Positions 22,711 through 34,429 of a stretch of 64,000 nucleotides of DNA are shown here, piece by piece. Location: positions 45,500,394 through 45,564,393 of the forward strand of contig ML681991.1 in NCBI GenBank assembly GCA_007922195.1, read 5' to 3'. Source of the DNA: Podocnemis expansa. Taxonomy: Eukaryota > Chordata > Testudines > Podocnemididae. Numbering within the stretch: position 1 is the stretch's first letter; each line of letters begins with the position of its first letter. The position numbers and the translations under genes are program-made. The notes under the pieces are model-generated. The model was given only the letters and a program-made list of their open reading frames with translations. It was not told the origin of the DNA and ran no database searches.

Positions 22711-23929
22711 CTCTAACTAAGAGAATAATCTTAAAAAGTGTCACAACGCTTGTATTTACTGGGGCCAGGATTGTAATTTGATTTTAGGCAGTTGAATTAC
22801 AGAAGGTGAACACAAGTGATTACACAGCAAATTCCTTGTTGGGCGTCTCCTGTCCCCACTGCTCAATTACTTCCTGAAATACATTGCACTGTGGGTATTA
22901 GGCACATGGGTTTGTGGGGAGGCAACCCTCCTCCACTCATTCCCATCCCCTCTTCTCTAACGAAAAATAAAAGAAGAAAAAGCTTTCCTTGCTGTTTCTC
23001 TGCTGCAGGGACAATAGAGGAGCACTGTGCTGCATGCAGAGAGAGGAATTAATTCAATTCTGTGATGGGGTGCACATCTGGGCACCCTGGATTATGATGT
23101 ACATGATTTTCCTGTTCACTTGTACACTGGAATGTGCTGCCAATTGCACCGTGCAATGTTTGTGTGTGAATGCTAATAACCTATTCTGCATGATTTCTTT
23201 TATATGTTTCCTACAACTTCATACGTGTGAACAAACATGCAGAGGCGGCTTTTGGGGTAGGCAAAGCAGGTGGTGCCCGAGGGCCCCCAGCTGTGGGGGG
23301 CCCCATTACCCCCTCGGTGAATGCAGGGAAGCTGCGCCGCTCAGCTCCCTGCTTTAACTTAAGAAAAGCAGACTCTGCTGCATGCCTGTGGGCTCACCCG
23401 GCCCCCAGGGAGGAACAACCAGCCCAGGGGCAGGTTGTCCCTCCCCCACCCTCCCCTAGGCTGTTCCACTTTAGCAAACAAGCGGCAAACTTTCCCTTGC
23501 TTGTGGTGGGGGAGTGGTAGGGGCATCGCTGGCGCTGGGCAAACAGGCCTGTGCCCCAAATCTCGAAGGCTGTGCCCCAGGTCTTTTTCCCCTGGCCGGT
23601 GCAGACACAGGGAGAGGAGGCTGCCTGAGTGCAGGCAGAGCTGGCTCAGCTGCTGCCGTCCCTCCTCCTCCAGGCTGCTCCAGCCTGTCCTGGGAGAGGC
23701 TGAGGGAGAGAGATTCACACCTCTCCTCTCTGCAGCTGCAGCAGCAGCAGCTTTCTCTCTGGCACATACAGAGCAGGTAGGTGCCATGGGGGGCAGCTGG
23801 TAGGGGATTGGAGGGGTCCTGGACAGGCATGGGGGAAAAGGTAGGGTGGAGTGGAGTGGGGGAGCTTCCCCACATGGTATCCAGGTCCCAAGTGGGCCCA
23901 GGAATTGCTCCCTCTGCCCCTGGTCAGGT

Positions 23930-24080
23930 GGGGGGGGACCTCTGGGCCCCTGCCCCAAGGCCTCTGGGCCCCTGCCCCGAGGTCTCTGGGCCCCAAGTGG
24001 GAGTTCAGGGGGGTCCCCAAGGCCTCTGGGTCCCTAGTAGAACTGGGGGATGTGCTCCATGGCCTCTGGGCCTCAGGGGT
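23930..24080. repeat. Degenerate GC-rich tandem repeat in the hAT element
   Basis: The unit CCTCTGGGCCCCTGCCCC / AAGG recurs four to six times with drift. Downstream (24480-24670) the palindrome CCCCAGCTGGGG recurs several times. Together they make the long open frames on both strands here unreliable. Confidence 0.65.
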
Positions 24081-26503
24081 GGGTGGCCTGGGAATGGAGC
24101 CCCTCACCTGAGCTCAGGGGTGGGCCAAGGGATGTTCCTTAGCCTCTGTCCTGGCCAGGGCTGGGCCAACAGAGGGCTGGTGAGCTAGGGTCTTTTCTCA
24201 GCCATGGAGCTCTGGGGACCAGGATGGTGGCCAGGCTGCTGTGAGGCAGCCCTGGCCAGGAAGCCCCTGCAGCCTAGAGGGTGAGGCTGGGGAGCCAACC
24301 CAGGGTCTCCCATCCTCACGCCATGCCCAGACTGTGGTGCTACCCTGTCCCTGTCAGGGTCTTATACTTGCTGAGTCTCATGTGAGTGTATGGGGCTTGC
24401 TGCGCCTTGCTGCCAGGGGCATCGCTGCCTGGGGAAGGGACCTGGGCATGTCCCCAGGCCCCACCCCCCACCCACAGGCCCCGCCCCCAGCTGGGGCCAG
24501 GGCCAGAAGCTGTTGTGTGCCACCACGGGCGGCTGGGCCCCGCATCCCCGGCTGGGGCTGTGGCCGGAGTGGCTGCTGCTGCTGCGGGCGGCCAAGCCCT
24601 GGATCCCCACCTGGGGAGAGGGCTTCCGCAGCTGCAGGTGGCTGGGCCCCAGATCCCCAGCTGGGGATGGGGCCAGGAGACCAGGGGGGCCCGCCAGACC
24701 CGGGGCACAGGTGCTGGGTTTCGGGGTACGTGCCCTGGGTGCCTAGCACCAGCGATGTCCCTGCTTGCTGCCTCAAAGCTCCTCTGTGATGATCATTCAC
24801 TACCAGTTATTTGCAGACATGACTTTGATCTTGTATTTGGTTTTTCTCATTCTGGGCTGTATTCTTCTTGCTTTTCAGGAATTAGTTTGAATTGTTCATC
24901 CATTAAAGTGGTACTTGTATTTGATCAGGACAGGCCGGTGTCAACTGATCCCATCGCACAGACCTTTCATTCACACGTCTTTTTCACACATATTTAAATG
25001 AAATTACAGTGTTACATCTAAAAGAAATGTCATCAAGAATATGAAATGAGTTCTAAATTTATGATATAGAGCTTTGTTAAAGATTGGTTATAATGGCTAT
25101 TAAACTGGGGGGAATTAACTATCTTAGTTATGAGATTAAAGAACAGACAGTGTTGCCAAACAGATGTTTTAAAGGTAAATTCTGTTCATTTTATCTGTGT
25201 CCCTACTTTGTGGCTACAGAAGACTTTGCTAATATTAGCAGACTGGGGGTGGGGCAAAATATCCTGAAATTTCAGAGTTCTGTTGGGAGATCATGAGTGA
25301 GGCTTTACCTACCAATAATGTCACTCATGATAAATTTGCAAGAGTTGACACGTCTGTATAATTTATGTGCTTCAGTGTTGGGCCTGTGTTGAAAAAGCCA
25401 CAGTAGAATAAAGCTTCTTATTTATGTAGCATTTCAGTAAAAGTTTCAAATATGAAGAGTGGCTCTTGTGACCACTTCCCAACTGGAAGCCAAATATTTT
25501 GCCAGTTTGTTCAGTTTGGGTTACAATAGAACTGAAATTACCTCAGAAAGGGCAGTCTGGGTTTAAAGTGGTGCCTCTTGAGCATCCTTTCCAGTGTCAA
25601 ATTTGCTCAGGTAACAAATAATATTTTTTTCCCCTTTGTAACCCCACTGCCACTCCTCTTCAGATCTGAAAGTAGTTGGGTTCTGTTCTTCTCTCTCTCC
25701 TTCTCATACAGCACAGGCCAAGTTCTGCCTTGAGTCACACCTAGCTCGAGGAGACCTATGGCCTTCAGATTCAGTGTCTGCTAGTGTTACCCTGTAACAT
25801 TCAGTGGCTGGGTAAGTGCAATTGCACCTGTGCTTTAAATTAGCAAATAATTCTAAAGATTAAAAAAACAACCAACCAACCAAACAAAAAAACCCTGAAG
25901 ATTAAAAAAAGTGGAGGCTCCAACTTAGATTCAGGTGGGGTGGGGGGTGAGTTGCAGCCGTTGGGCCAAAGTGAGCAGTGAGCAAGAAGGGGGAATAGCC
26001 TAGGGACAGAGGTTTGTATTGGGAGCCAACTGAAGTGTATGCACACTGTGGAGAGGCTGTCAAGCTGGGAAGGAGAAATAACAGGATCAGGAGCTGTTTG
26101 GGAGCTTGGGGGTGGGTAAATAGGGGGCTTTAAATAAGTGAACAGTCCCATTGCATTCAGCTCTGCTACCTCTCCTGTGCCTTTGGGCAACTCATTTAGT
26201 CACTCCTTGCCTCAGATCCCCAGCCATCTGTTACTGTATAGTGGGAATAGCTGATAGACAGACCTGGACCCACCATATCACAGTTCCCAGGGGTGGGGAG
26301 TGGAGGCAGTCTTGCCAGGGCTGTAAGGAAGGAGATTGGGGCTGGCAGCAAGGCCAAGTGGGTGGAGGGCAGACATACTGAGAAAGAATACTAATACTGA
26401 AAAAGCAGGTGTGGTGAAGTGCTGAATGCTGAAAACATTAGGTGTTAAGTATCTAGTGAAGTGCACTCAATTGCCATAGCTGAGGCTAAGTGATGGAAAC
26501 ATG

Positions 26504-26543
26504 GGCTGCGTTCACACAGCACTCTTATTTCGAAACAACAGAG
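26504..26543. mobile_element. One-ended fragment of the TTCGAA MITE family
   Basis: GGCTGCGTTCACACAGC followed by TTATTTCGAAACAAC and AGAG matches one end of the 31740 and 35333 elements, inverted. It stops exactly after the four-base loop of the terminal hairpin. It is preceded by ATG, the duplication seen at 35330. It lies within the hAT element 23240-27648. Confidence 0.6.
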
Positions 26544-27656
26544 CCAGGGGAGACGAGAGCATGTGGGGTTGGAGGGGGTCCAGAGGACGTAAGGAGGGGG
26601 GCTTAAGTTACAGAGCTCTTGTTATCTCTCTTCACCTCCAGGTAGCAGTTCCCACTGCATGCCATACCAAAAGCAGTAACAGGAAAACTGAGCTGGAGCT
26701 CTAGGGAGGCCTGCCCCTTATCCCTGGCTTCTTAACAGCTGCTGGTGCTGGGAGTAGTGGTTTCAGCCTCACTGCCTAGCCCCTGCAGCTGCAGCTAGAA
26801 ACTAAATTGGGGGCACAACAGCCTTCACCCCAGCAGGTTACATCTATTCTAACCCTTAGCCTGCACCCCTAAAAGCCCCATGAGTCCCTGTGACTGGCTC
26901 CCTTCCCTCCACCTTCCCTTCCCATAACCATGCAGTTCTGAGAGAATGGGGATCCCTTTGTGAATTTCCAGCCAGGTAGATTAGGGAACTTGGAAACCCT
27001 CACTGCAGCTGGATTGGGGGTGGGTCCCCTATGCTCAACTTTAGGGGGCCAGAAGAAGGGGTCACAACTCTCAGCCTTGCCCTTCCTCCTTTCCTCCATC
27101 AGGGCTAGAGGCAGCTTTTATTTCCTAGTTCATGACATTGCTAGCCCTTGCACAACATTTGTGATATTGAGGAATTTGCATTCTGGGATGGTTTCTGCTG
27201 ACTTGTAAGAATTCTTTTTTACTCAAATTGGTTGACATTTTATGAAATTTGATTTTGTTGTTGTTGTGGCTTTTCCATAAAATTTTATATGTGGGAAATG
27301 TGATTGCTCTGATGATGTTGCATTGTGATCTGTTGTGACACTCATTTCATTTTCAGGATTGTATTGTGAGGTTCAACTGGAAAGAGATTATTAATAATAA
27401 AGAATAAGCATGAGTGGATGGGGGCTTCAATGACAGATAAGTTGGGTAGTAAAGGGAAGTACATGTCAGGTGCTGAAAGAGAGAAAAAAAGTTGGCTGTT
27501 GAATAGGCAATAAGAAAGCAGTCCAGTACACTGTCCAAAGTCTTAAAGCGAACAAAAATGCTATGCTTTTTATTATGAGTTTAGTTCCTATAGGGGGCCC
27601 CACAGAGGGCCTTTGCCTAGGGCCCCAGAAAACCTAAAGCCTCCTCTGTAAACATG

Positions 27657-28470
27657 TAACATGCTTTCTATGGCTTAGGGATAAGGGAACAGACAGGGGT
27701 CTCTCCCAGCAGTGGTGAACCTGGAAGAGACAAAGTTGTGCTAATGGAGGTGTCTGTGAAGAGACAAAAGAATCACCTCAGCCCTGAAAGGGAGGGGCTG
27801 AGGGGTTTGGAAACAAAGACTGAGACCTGGAAGTTGTAAGGGGCTTTTGAGCTGGGACTCTCCATCTTGTAACAACTTCAAGCAAGCTCTGGGCCCTGCC
27901 TGGCCTCAGGCAGAGACTGGCTGTGCAAACATCTAACAGCCAAACACCTTAAGCTTAAACTTGTTTGGACTATGAGGTTAGTTTAAGTAGAAGTATTAGG
28001 TTAGCATGCATATTTTGCCTTTTATTTTCTTGTGGTCTCTCCTGACTTGCTTATATCATGATTCTGCCATGCTTGACCATATTCTCACTTAGAATTATGA
28101 TCTGATCAATAAACTAGTAGTTGTTTTACCTAAGGCTGTGTGATCTTTAGAGGGTGTGAGTGAAGGAGGCTGGGCACAATCCATTTCTTTGTTAAATGGA
28201 CAGACTTGAGAGTGTGATGGTTGGGAGTGTAGACAGTGGCTACTGGTGTAGTTACTGGGGCCGGGGGTGCTTGCTGGGGCACTGTCTCTCGAGTAGCTAG
28301 AGGGCATACACCCACTAACTGAGAGTGATTGCACACAAGAGGCTGGAGTGGACTGACTTAGGAGTGAGTGGTCACTTGGCAAAGCAGGGTGAATCGGGGT
28401 TCAGGAGTGGGAATTGAGGGGTCACAGGGGCATACTGGACAGGATCCGGGGAGTGGTCTGTCACAAATAC
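27657..28470 (+). mobile_element. LTR-like sequence with polyadenylation signal
   Basis: AATAAA at 28108-28113 lies between a GAGACAAAG...TCTCCATCTTGTAACAAC segment and a GTGTGATC-rich tail ending near CTGTCACA (28465-28472), an arrangement like an LTR in plus orientation. I found no flanking duplication and the left border is unclear because the hAT duplication abuts it. Confidence 0.3.
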
Positions 28471-28550
28471 TTTCTCGGGCTGCAGTCAGGGAGGAGCTAT
28501 GCTGCATATGGTGAATCAGATGGGAAAAACAGAAAAGCAAGATTAGTGCC

Positions 28551-29294
28551 CTAGAGCCTTGCGTGGATGCAAAAATGTGTATCTGCATCTGATCTGCATC
28601 CACTCAGTGCCAGCCTGCATCCAATCTGGGATCTGCATGCCAGGTTTTATGTCTATCAGTGTCTGTACCACTCCACCTCACAGCAGCTCCTGCTCTGACT
28701 ATAGGAGCAGAATCTCTGTCTGTCTGCTGCAGCTTTGCTGAGCTGAGGCTGGGGGTGGGGGATGTTAGTCACAGCTCCAAATGCAGTTCAAATCTTCCCC
28801 TGGCCCTGAGCACAGCAACTCTTTTCCCCACATGGGCTAGGGAAGCTGGAGCTGCTGAGATCACTTAGATGTTCAGTGGCAGTTAACAGTCATCTGATGT
28901 GACTGGCAGTGGGGGCAGGAGTGGGGGGTAGCGTCCTATCACCAGCGAATTGGTGGGGTGTGGGGCCTGGCCGCTGAGGCTCCTAGACTCAGAGGTGGGA
29001 CTGGTTGGTAAGCTGAGCTCCCATGAGTGACTGTCTCTGATTGTCTGGCAGACTGCAAGCAAAGCTGAGGTGGGATTGACTGGAGTCCTTCCTTTGTTCC
29101 CTGCAGTGCTGTTTAACATTGCTCACTGCTCTCCACAGCTGTGGCAGAGGCAGCAGCAGCAGCAGCAACTAATGACCCCCAGGCTGATAAAAAGAGAATC
29201 CACATCTGAGCTCCAATCTGCAACAATGGATCTGTGAATAATATGGATTCCTGAGGATCTGAAACAGATACCCATGGATCTGCAGGGGCCTATA
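28551..29294. mobile_element. TIR element, second copy
   Basis: Starts CTAGAGCCTTGCGTGGATGC and ends GGATCTGCAGGGGCCTATAG. It shares with 952-1535 the segments ATCTGATTTGCATCCACTCAGTG (in variant form) and TGCCAGGTTTTA near the left end and the GCAGATACC/GGATCTGCAGGG right end. A short (CAG) run is at 29151-29167. Open frames in it are not supported. Confidence 0.6.
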
Positions 29295-29306
29295 GTACTA
29301 CTCTAT

Positions 29307-29495
29307 GGCTATATAGACCTAAATTCGAATTGTAGATTTTGATCTTAATGCTATGCCAGTTGCAGGGGTGGCGTTACAAGGTTGAATTATAGATTGACTT
29401 AATTTGAATTTACTACTCCGAGAGTGAAGACTGACACTGCAAAAGGTTGAGGTAAGCAGCATTATGTTGAACTTCTCTGTCAGTGTAGACTATGA
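29307..29495. mobile_element. Short degraded MITE
   Basis: GGCTATATAGACCTAAATTC at the left and CAGTGTAGACTATGAC at the right resemble the Harbinger MITE termini in inverted orientation. The interior has AATTCGAATT- and TTGAATT-type words. Confidence 0.5.
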
Positions 29496-29507
29496 CTCAG
29501 TTACTAA

Positions 29508-29860
29508 GGCCTTGTCTACATTAGCACACTAAGTCGATGGGAGATACACAAGCTATGTACAATAGAATGCATGTCTCCTATCAGCTTACTTACTCTTCTT
29601 TACTGCAGTGTCTTTAGTCTGCTGCGTTGATGGGAAATGATCTTCCTTCAACACGGCATTACTCTTTTTGGAGGAGTGGAGTTACTATAGTAAATGGAGA
29701 GCACTTCTGAGATCGATTGGGCAGGTCTACACTGTCTGCTTAATCAATCCCACTGCATCAGTCCATGGGGATCCATGGGGATCTGCTCTGCGTCAATCCA
29801 TGGGGATCAGCTCTGCATTAACATGGGGATCGATGCAGCAGTTTCAGCATAGACATGGCC
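29508..29860. mobile_element. 353-bp Harbinger-type MITE, TSD TAA
   Basis: Ends GGCCTTGTCTACATTAG and GCATAGACATGGCC with TAA on both sides (29505-29507 and 29861-29863), the canonical Harbinger target. The right half contains four copies of CCATGGGGATC or close variants (starting 29763, 29773, 29797 and 29821) and GATCGAT words. Confidence 0.85.
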
Positions 29861-30245
29861 TAAAGCATAGAGCCTAAGTCTCACTGAAAGTCAATGACTC
29901 TTTGGAGTGTAACTCACTTTTAAAATTTGCTCAAGTCTTTTTTTGAAATGTCTCCCTTAAATCAAAGCCTCCTGGTCAGATGTTCCTGAAAAGAGCAAAT
30001 GAAGTTCATTGCTCAGATAAAATGTAGGTGCTTTACACATTTTGGTGGGGATTTTCCAAGTGGGGTAATACATACAATGCACCCAACTCCTACTGAATTG
30101 CTAACAACCTGAGGTTAATAAAAGGCAAATGGCTTCTTCACACAGCCATAAAAAATTTCAGGGCTCATCAGTGCCCTAACAATTACAGGAATTAGCTACT
30201 CTTGTACCAGAATTTAAGTCGTCTCATTGATCTGGTGAGCTCTAT

Positions 30246-31169
30246 GGCTGTCTATACTTAGAGGGTCCATTTGAATTACTGAATTCAAACTAGTCAATTT
30301 GAACTTATAATTACTAGTTCGAATTCAGTCAATTTGAATTGACATGGCCACATAAGAAACTCCAATTCAAATTAGCATGTCCATGAACTGTACTTGCTAA
30401 TTTGAATTGGAGGATGGGCACCATGGGAGGTGTGGCAACATGGCCTCCAAAAGGGGCCATACCACCACCTGATCCCCTGTCGGGCTCCAGCACTCTGAGC
30501 CTGGCACAGGGAAAAGCATCCCCTGCCCAGCTCTAGGCACATGGGCAGGGAATGCTTTTCTCCATGCCAGGCTCAGATGGCAGGAGCCTGGCAGGGGATG
30601 TTTTCCAGGGCTATACCATCAGTGCCGGCCAGGGGAATCACTTCTCCCCTGCCCTGCCTGTGCTGTTAGCAGGGGCAGGGGAATCTCTTGGCCCCACGCT
30701 GAGAGCGCAGCAGGGGTGGGGAGAAGGGATCCCTGCATGGCAGGAGCCCCGGCTAGCTCCCTGTGTATGGCTCCTGCAGAGCTGGCCCTGCAGGGGGAAG
30801 GCAGAAGATGTGCATGAGGGTGCCTTCCGTGTAAGTGGCCAGCCAGGCAGGAGATGCGCAGGGGTGCCTTCTCCAGCAGGCAAGGAGGGACAGGAAACCC
30901 ATTGCCCCCCCCCAGCCCCTGCACCTGGGAGGAAGGTCAACCCATGTCAATTCGTGACATGGTCACACTGGGTCAGTTTGAACTACTGGGTTTGAATTGA
31001 CCCTGACTTCAAAATCAAATGAGGTCTGACCAATTCGAAGTCAGCTTTCATCAGTTCAAACTGCGGAGCTCCTCAATTCGAATTGAGGAAAGCAAGTGTG
31101 GCTATGCACTTAATTGAATTCAAATTGATTGTAATCAATTCATATTCAATTCTAAGTGTAGGCATATCC
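30246..31169. mobile_element. 924-bp Harbinger-type MITE with GC-rich core, TSD TAT
   Basis: Ends GGCTGTCTATACTTAG and CTAAGTGTAGGCATATCC, flanked by TAT on both sides (30243-30245 and 31170-31172). The arms are rich in AATTCGAATT / AATTTGAATT words. The core (30470-30950) is GC-rich and starts with the shared GGGAGGTGTGGCAACATGG segment. The long reading frames in the core overlap on both strands and lack any domain. Confidence 0.85.
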
Positions 31170-31309
31170 TATGACAATCATCAGAATTTCTTAATTACTC
31201 TCCTGTACAGTACTAGGTATATATTCATAGTAGCTAGTTCAGGGTTCTGTCTGGGTACAGCAAATATGATTGCTTCATATGTGTGTATTACAGTATGTTC
31301 TGCTACTTG

Positions 31310-31690
31310 ATTCAAAATCTGTGCTTTTCCAGCATGAATTTTGTGATCTATTGTCACTTCTTCTCCTGAAGGAAAGATTTGCTCTAGGTTTTACAGAAGA
31401 ATACAAATATCCACTTATTTTCAAGTGCAAAACAAACTATAATATTGTCATTCCCAGGCTTCTGGTAACAGAATTTGTTGTCTAACCATGTAATAAGCTC
31501 ACAGTCCTTTATCACCCATGGGAATAATTTTGTGTTGTCAATTTGTACTGAATATTGAATATCTGTGTCCCACATATTGCACTTTTAAAAGCAGAGGAGG
31601 TTTTGTTTGGCTTTTAAATTGATCTCTAGAAAACATCTTACAGATAAGGATGAAATCCCATTGCTTAACTGTTTGAAGGAGACAGATATA
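31310..31690 (-). other. Paralogue of the 60.7-61.1 kb segment
   Basis: The minus-strand translation shares ISSLS, KLFPW and IFVFF spacing with 60740-61090. It is interrupted by a stop in its middle. The function is unknown; it could be part of the duplicated OR-array unit. Confidence 0.3.
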
Positions 31691-31739
31691 AACTGAATAT
31701 TGGCTACAACACAGGGCTAGACCTTATAACACACTCATA

Positions 31740-32112
31740 GGCTGTGTTCACACACAGGGGCTATTTCGATACGGTTGTTTCGAAACAGCTTGTATAGAAA
31801 TAACGCCTTATTTCAAAATAACTTAATTCGAATTAACAGTTTGTTAATTCGAATTAAGGAAAAAAGCTCAAAGCGAAATAGCAGGTTCAGGCAACAGTTA
31901 TTTTGAAACAAGTCACCATTGTTTCAAAACAACATGTTTGCACAGCGTTGTTTCGTCCCTGCATGGGGTTTAACTTGTTTCAAAACAATGCAGTTGTTTC
32001 GAAACAACGGGACCCGTTTTTTCGAAACAACCGTGCGTCGCGTGAACAGCCTTAATCTTATTTCGAAACAACAGAGGTTGTTTCGAAATAAGAGGGCTGT
32101 GTGAACACAGCC
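31740..32112. mobile_element. Harbinger-type MITE, TTCGAA family, copy 2
   Basis: Same ends (GGCTGTGTTCACACA and TGTGTGAACACAGCC) and same interior order as the copy at 35333-35736, in the same orientation. It is flanked by ATA at 31737-31739 and 32113-32115. The right part has a 16-bp perfect stem (CTTATTTCGAAACAAC, 32057-32072, and its complement 32077-32092) around an AGAG loop. Confidence 0.88.
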
Positions 32113-32124
32113 ATAGACTCATAG

Positions 32125-32500
32125 GGTACATTTACACTGGAGCTGTAGGTCGACTTAAGGAAGGTGAAGTTGACCTAGAGACCTCAGCATCCACTTTGGG
32201 CTGTTATTAAGTCATCTTAAGCGCTTTCTTAAGTCAACTTAATAACAGCACCTCTTAAAGTTGACTTAACGCTTAAATTGACCGGCTTAAGTTGACGTAA
32301 GCCAGTATAGCCAGGGCATAGCCCTTAAATTGACCTAAATGGCCTTCCCAGAATTCCTGGTTCCATTCCTAAATCGACCTAGCACTTGCCAGTGTGGACA
32401 CAGGCATTAAGCAGGAGTTTTCAGTGTGGGTGCTCTAAGTAGACTTAACAAAGTCAACTTAAAGTTAAGTTGACTTAACAGAGCCTCCGATATAGACATA
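32125..32500. mobile_element. Harbinger-type MITE, TTAAGTCAACTTAA family
   Basis: Starts GGTACATTTACACTGG and ends in an inverted, degraded version near GATATAGACATAC. The interior is packed with TTAAGTCAACTTAA and TCGACTTAA words. Read in reverse it shares interior words with the 46209-46624 MITE (AACTCCTG, then GTCCACACTGGCA). It sits a few bases from the previous MITE and directly next to a CR1-like fragment. Confidence 0.7.
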
Positions 32501-32502
32501 CT

Positions 32503-32553
32503 GATAGACTCTAAGGTCAGAAGGGACCAATAAGATCATCTAGTCTGACCTCC
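32503..32553 (-). mobile_element. CR1-like relic, left part
   Basis: GATAGACTCTAAGGTCAGAA and GATCATCTAGTCTGACC are the common reptile CR1 3' tail. It is interrupted by the solo LTR and resumes at 33331. Confidence 0.65.
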
Positions 32554-33330
32554 TGTAATAGCCCTTGGGGAGGAAGGGGTTAACATTCTGGTCAGTGAGT
32601 CCCAGGACAGCCAATAGGAATGAAGCACAGGTTTTTGAATGGTAACAGCAGCCTGGCCTGGGCCTGTTTGGATGCAGCAGAGCTCCTGGAAGGATCAGGA
32701 GGAGGCCAGAGCGGCCTGAGGAAGAATCCAGCAACATCCTTACCAGCGATAAGTTTGGTACTGACCAGGCATGAGTAGAACAGGGAATGTTTATTTAGAC
32801 GCGGTCAGGGTATTTTCTTTGTTTTTGGCTTGTTTCTTGGATTTCTCTGTGCTGAGCACATGTACCCCCCCCAATACCCTGTAACTACCTAAGTTAATTC
32901 CCAGAGAAGCAACTCTCTGTGTTTATTATCTGTTCTTTTTGATTAAAGAGTTTACCTTTTAAGTAAGTTCTGGTTCTGTGTCCTGAAAGGCAAGAGGTTT
33001 GTGTGCCCGTGCCTTAGACTGCACAGGCAGCTACTAAAGGGAACCCTGTTCCAGTTCCAGCTCATATTGCAGCTGGAGTTCAGTCACTTTCCTGAGAGAG
33101 GGATAAAGAGGATTGCAAGTACCTCACAGGGAGGAATTCCCAAGTGCACCTTCCTGTGTCTCAAGAGGTTTTTTTGCATTTGGGTGGTGGCAGCAATACC
33201 ACTCCAAGGCCAGGAATTGGAGGCCTTGGAGACTTTTAAGAGCAGGCTTTAAGGCCAGTGGCTTTTCTGGCCTGTTGCAGGCCCCCACTTTCTGCACTCA
33301 GAGTGCCAGAGTGGGGAAAAAGCCTTGACA
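32554..33330 (+). mobile_element. Solo LTR of an endogenous retrovirus-like element
   Basis: The segment begins TGTAATAGCCC and ends GCCTTGACA, the TG...CA form of an LTR, and is flanked by CCTCC on both sides (32549-32553 and 33331-33335). The outer sequences join into one CR1-like relic, which confirms the boundaries. An ATTAAA signal at 32942-32947 followed by a GT-rich tract is a plausible polyadenylation site for plus orientation. There is no internal viral gene; it probably arose by LTR-LTR recombination. Retroviral class cannot be assigned. Confidence 0.82.
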
Positions 33331-33480
33331 CCTCCTTCAAACTGCAGGCCTCAGAACATCACCCTCCTCCTCCTGCAATAAATCTCTGAGCTCTAATTAA
33401 ATTATTGATGTCCTCAAATTATGATTTATAGCCTTTAAGGTACAGAGAATCCACTGCAATCGAGTTAGGCCCCATGCTAC
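33331..33480 (-). mobile_element. CR1-like relic, right part
   Basis: After the LTR the sequence carries on as CCTCCTTCAAACTGCAGGCC and, near 33400, GATGTCCTCAAAT, continuing the CR1-like relic begun at 32503. Confidence 0.55.
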
Positions 33481-34010
33481 AGAGGAAGGCAAAATTAAAT
33501 TTTTAATTCAGAGCTTATTGACTGCAGTTTATCAATAATTAATCTCTTATTTTTTTGTTATTGAAATTCTGGGTTTATTACTTGTTAATCTAGCTCCTTC
33601 CTGCTGTTTGTTGGAAAGTGCCTGATGCCCTTAGGTGAGGCTCCTTCTGTAATAAGGGCCTGTCATGGGCACACATAGGACAGTACAGCTAATGTAAAAC
33701 TTCTACATGTAGCCAAAACTTGACACATTTATTCTTTGTGTTTGACATGAAGGGGTTAGATAATGTGAAGTCTGACAACAAAGATGACAGAAACAGAAGA
33801 CTTAGTTTAGTTTTTATTTTGCTCAGCTTTGGGCTACACAAACAGTTATTAGCATCTCTTAGAAAATAGTAAAAACATGAGGAGTTGGTGGAAAATGAAA
33901 GGGATTCTCAGAATACTGGTTTGGCTATAAATGCACAGCTTGGGTTTTTCCATAAGAGGTGATGGGGAGCTGGGCACCTAAAACTCTTAGGTCCCATTGT
34001 CAATTAGATG
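33481..34010. other. Array-unit flank left of the Harbinger element
   Basis: From about 33880 it resembles 45950-46100 (TTTGGCTATAAATG against TTTGGCTGTAAATG; GGTTTTTCCAT; CATTGTCAATTAGA), so the segmental duplication reaches beyond the MIR. No gene. Confidence 0.6.
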
Positions 34011-34123
34011 TGGACGTGGCAGAGCAGACAATCCACTGGACTAAGATGATGGACAGTTGGGCTACATGCAAGTCCCTGTCATCAGACAGTTGAGTGACTT
34101 TGGGCAGGTGATGTCACCTCTTT
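34011..34123 (+). repeat. MIR-like SINE, left part, interrupted by Harbinger
   Basis: GACAATCCACTGGACTAAGA and GAGTGACTTTGGGCAGGTG, TCACCTCTTT is the ancient MIR core. It is cut at CTCTTT by the 5-kb Harbinger element and resumes at 39157. Confidence 0.6.
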
Positions 34124-34429
34124 GGCTATGTTTACACTTGAAAAGGTAATTCAACTTTGTTAAGCTGAATTAGTTAATTCGACTTTAAATCAAACATTAA
34201 TTTGAATTACAGAGTCAACACTAGACTCCTAGGTTGAGTTAAAACAGGCATTATTAATTCAACTTAAAGTCTACATGAGACTCTTAGGTCGACCTGGAGG
34301 GCTAAGTTGAGCTAGGAGGGGTGGATTGTGGGAGGTGTGCCAATGTGGCACTGCAGAAAGTCCCCCCTGCACCGGCCACACCTTTAAACGGGGAAGTGAC
34401 CTCAGCACCTTCCCCATTGTGCCTGGCAA

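Larger units (their letters stand above)
23240..27648. mobile_element. hAT element, 4.4 kb, near-perfect 8-bp TSD
   Basis: Left end CAGAGGCGGCTTTTGG, right end CCTAAAGCCTCCTCTG, an inverted terminus of the hAT CAGNG type. Flanks are CAAACATG (23232-23239) and TAAACATG (27649-27656), an 8-bp duplication with one mismatch. The next bases inside also pair (GGCAAAG...GGGCCCCC with its complement near 27590-27640). The first 1.5 kb is GC-rich; the remainder is AT-richer. I found no recognisable transposase, so it is nonautonomous or has lost its gene. A Harbinger MITE fragment (26504-26543) lies inside. Confidence 0.82.

Noticed and set aside
23359..24997. Frames of up to 203 codons on both strands
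   Set aside because: GC-rich sequence lacks stop codons by composition; frames overlap on both strands, are Pro/Gly/Ala-rich and show no domain. They lie inside a hAT element.
27657..28470. Well-bounded LTR
   Set aside because: No matching flanking duplication could be found; kept only as a low-confidence feature.
30552..30995. 147-codon frame
   Set aside because: It lies in the GC-rich core of a MITE with clear ends and target duplication, and antisense frames are equally long.
32540..32737. Minus-strand frame in the solo LTR
   Set aside because: LTR sequence is noncoding; the frame has no recognisable viral domain.
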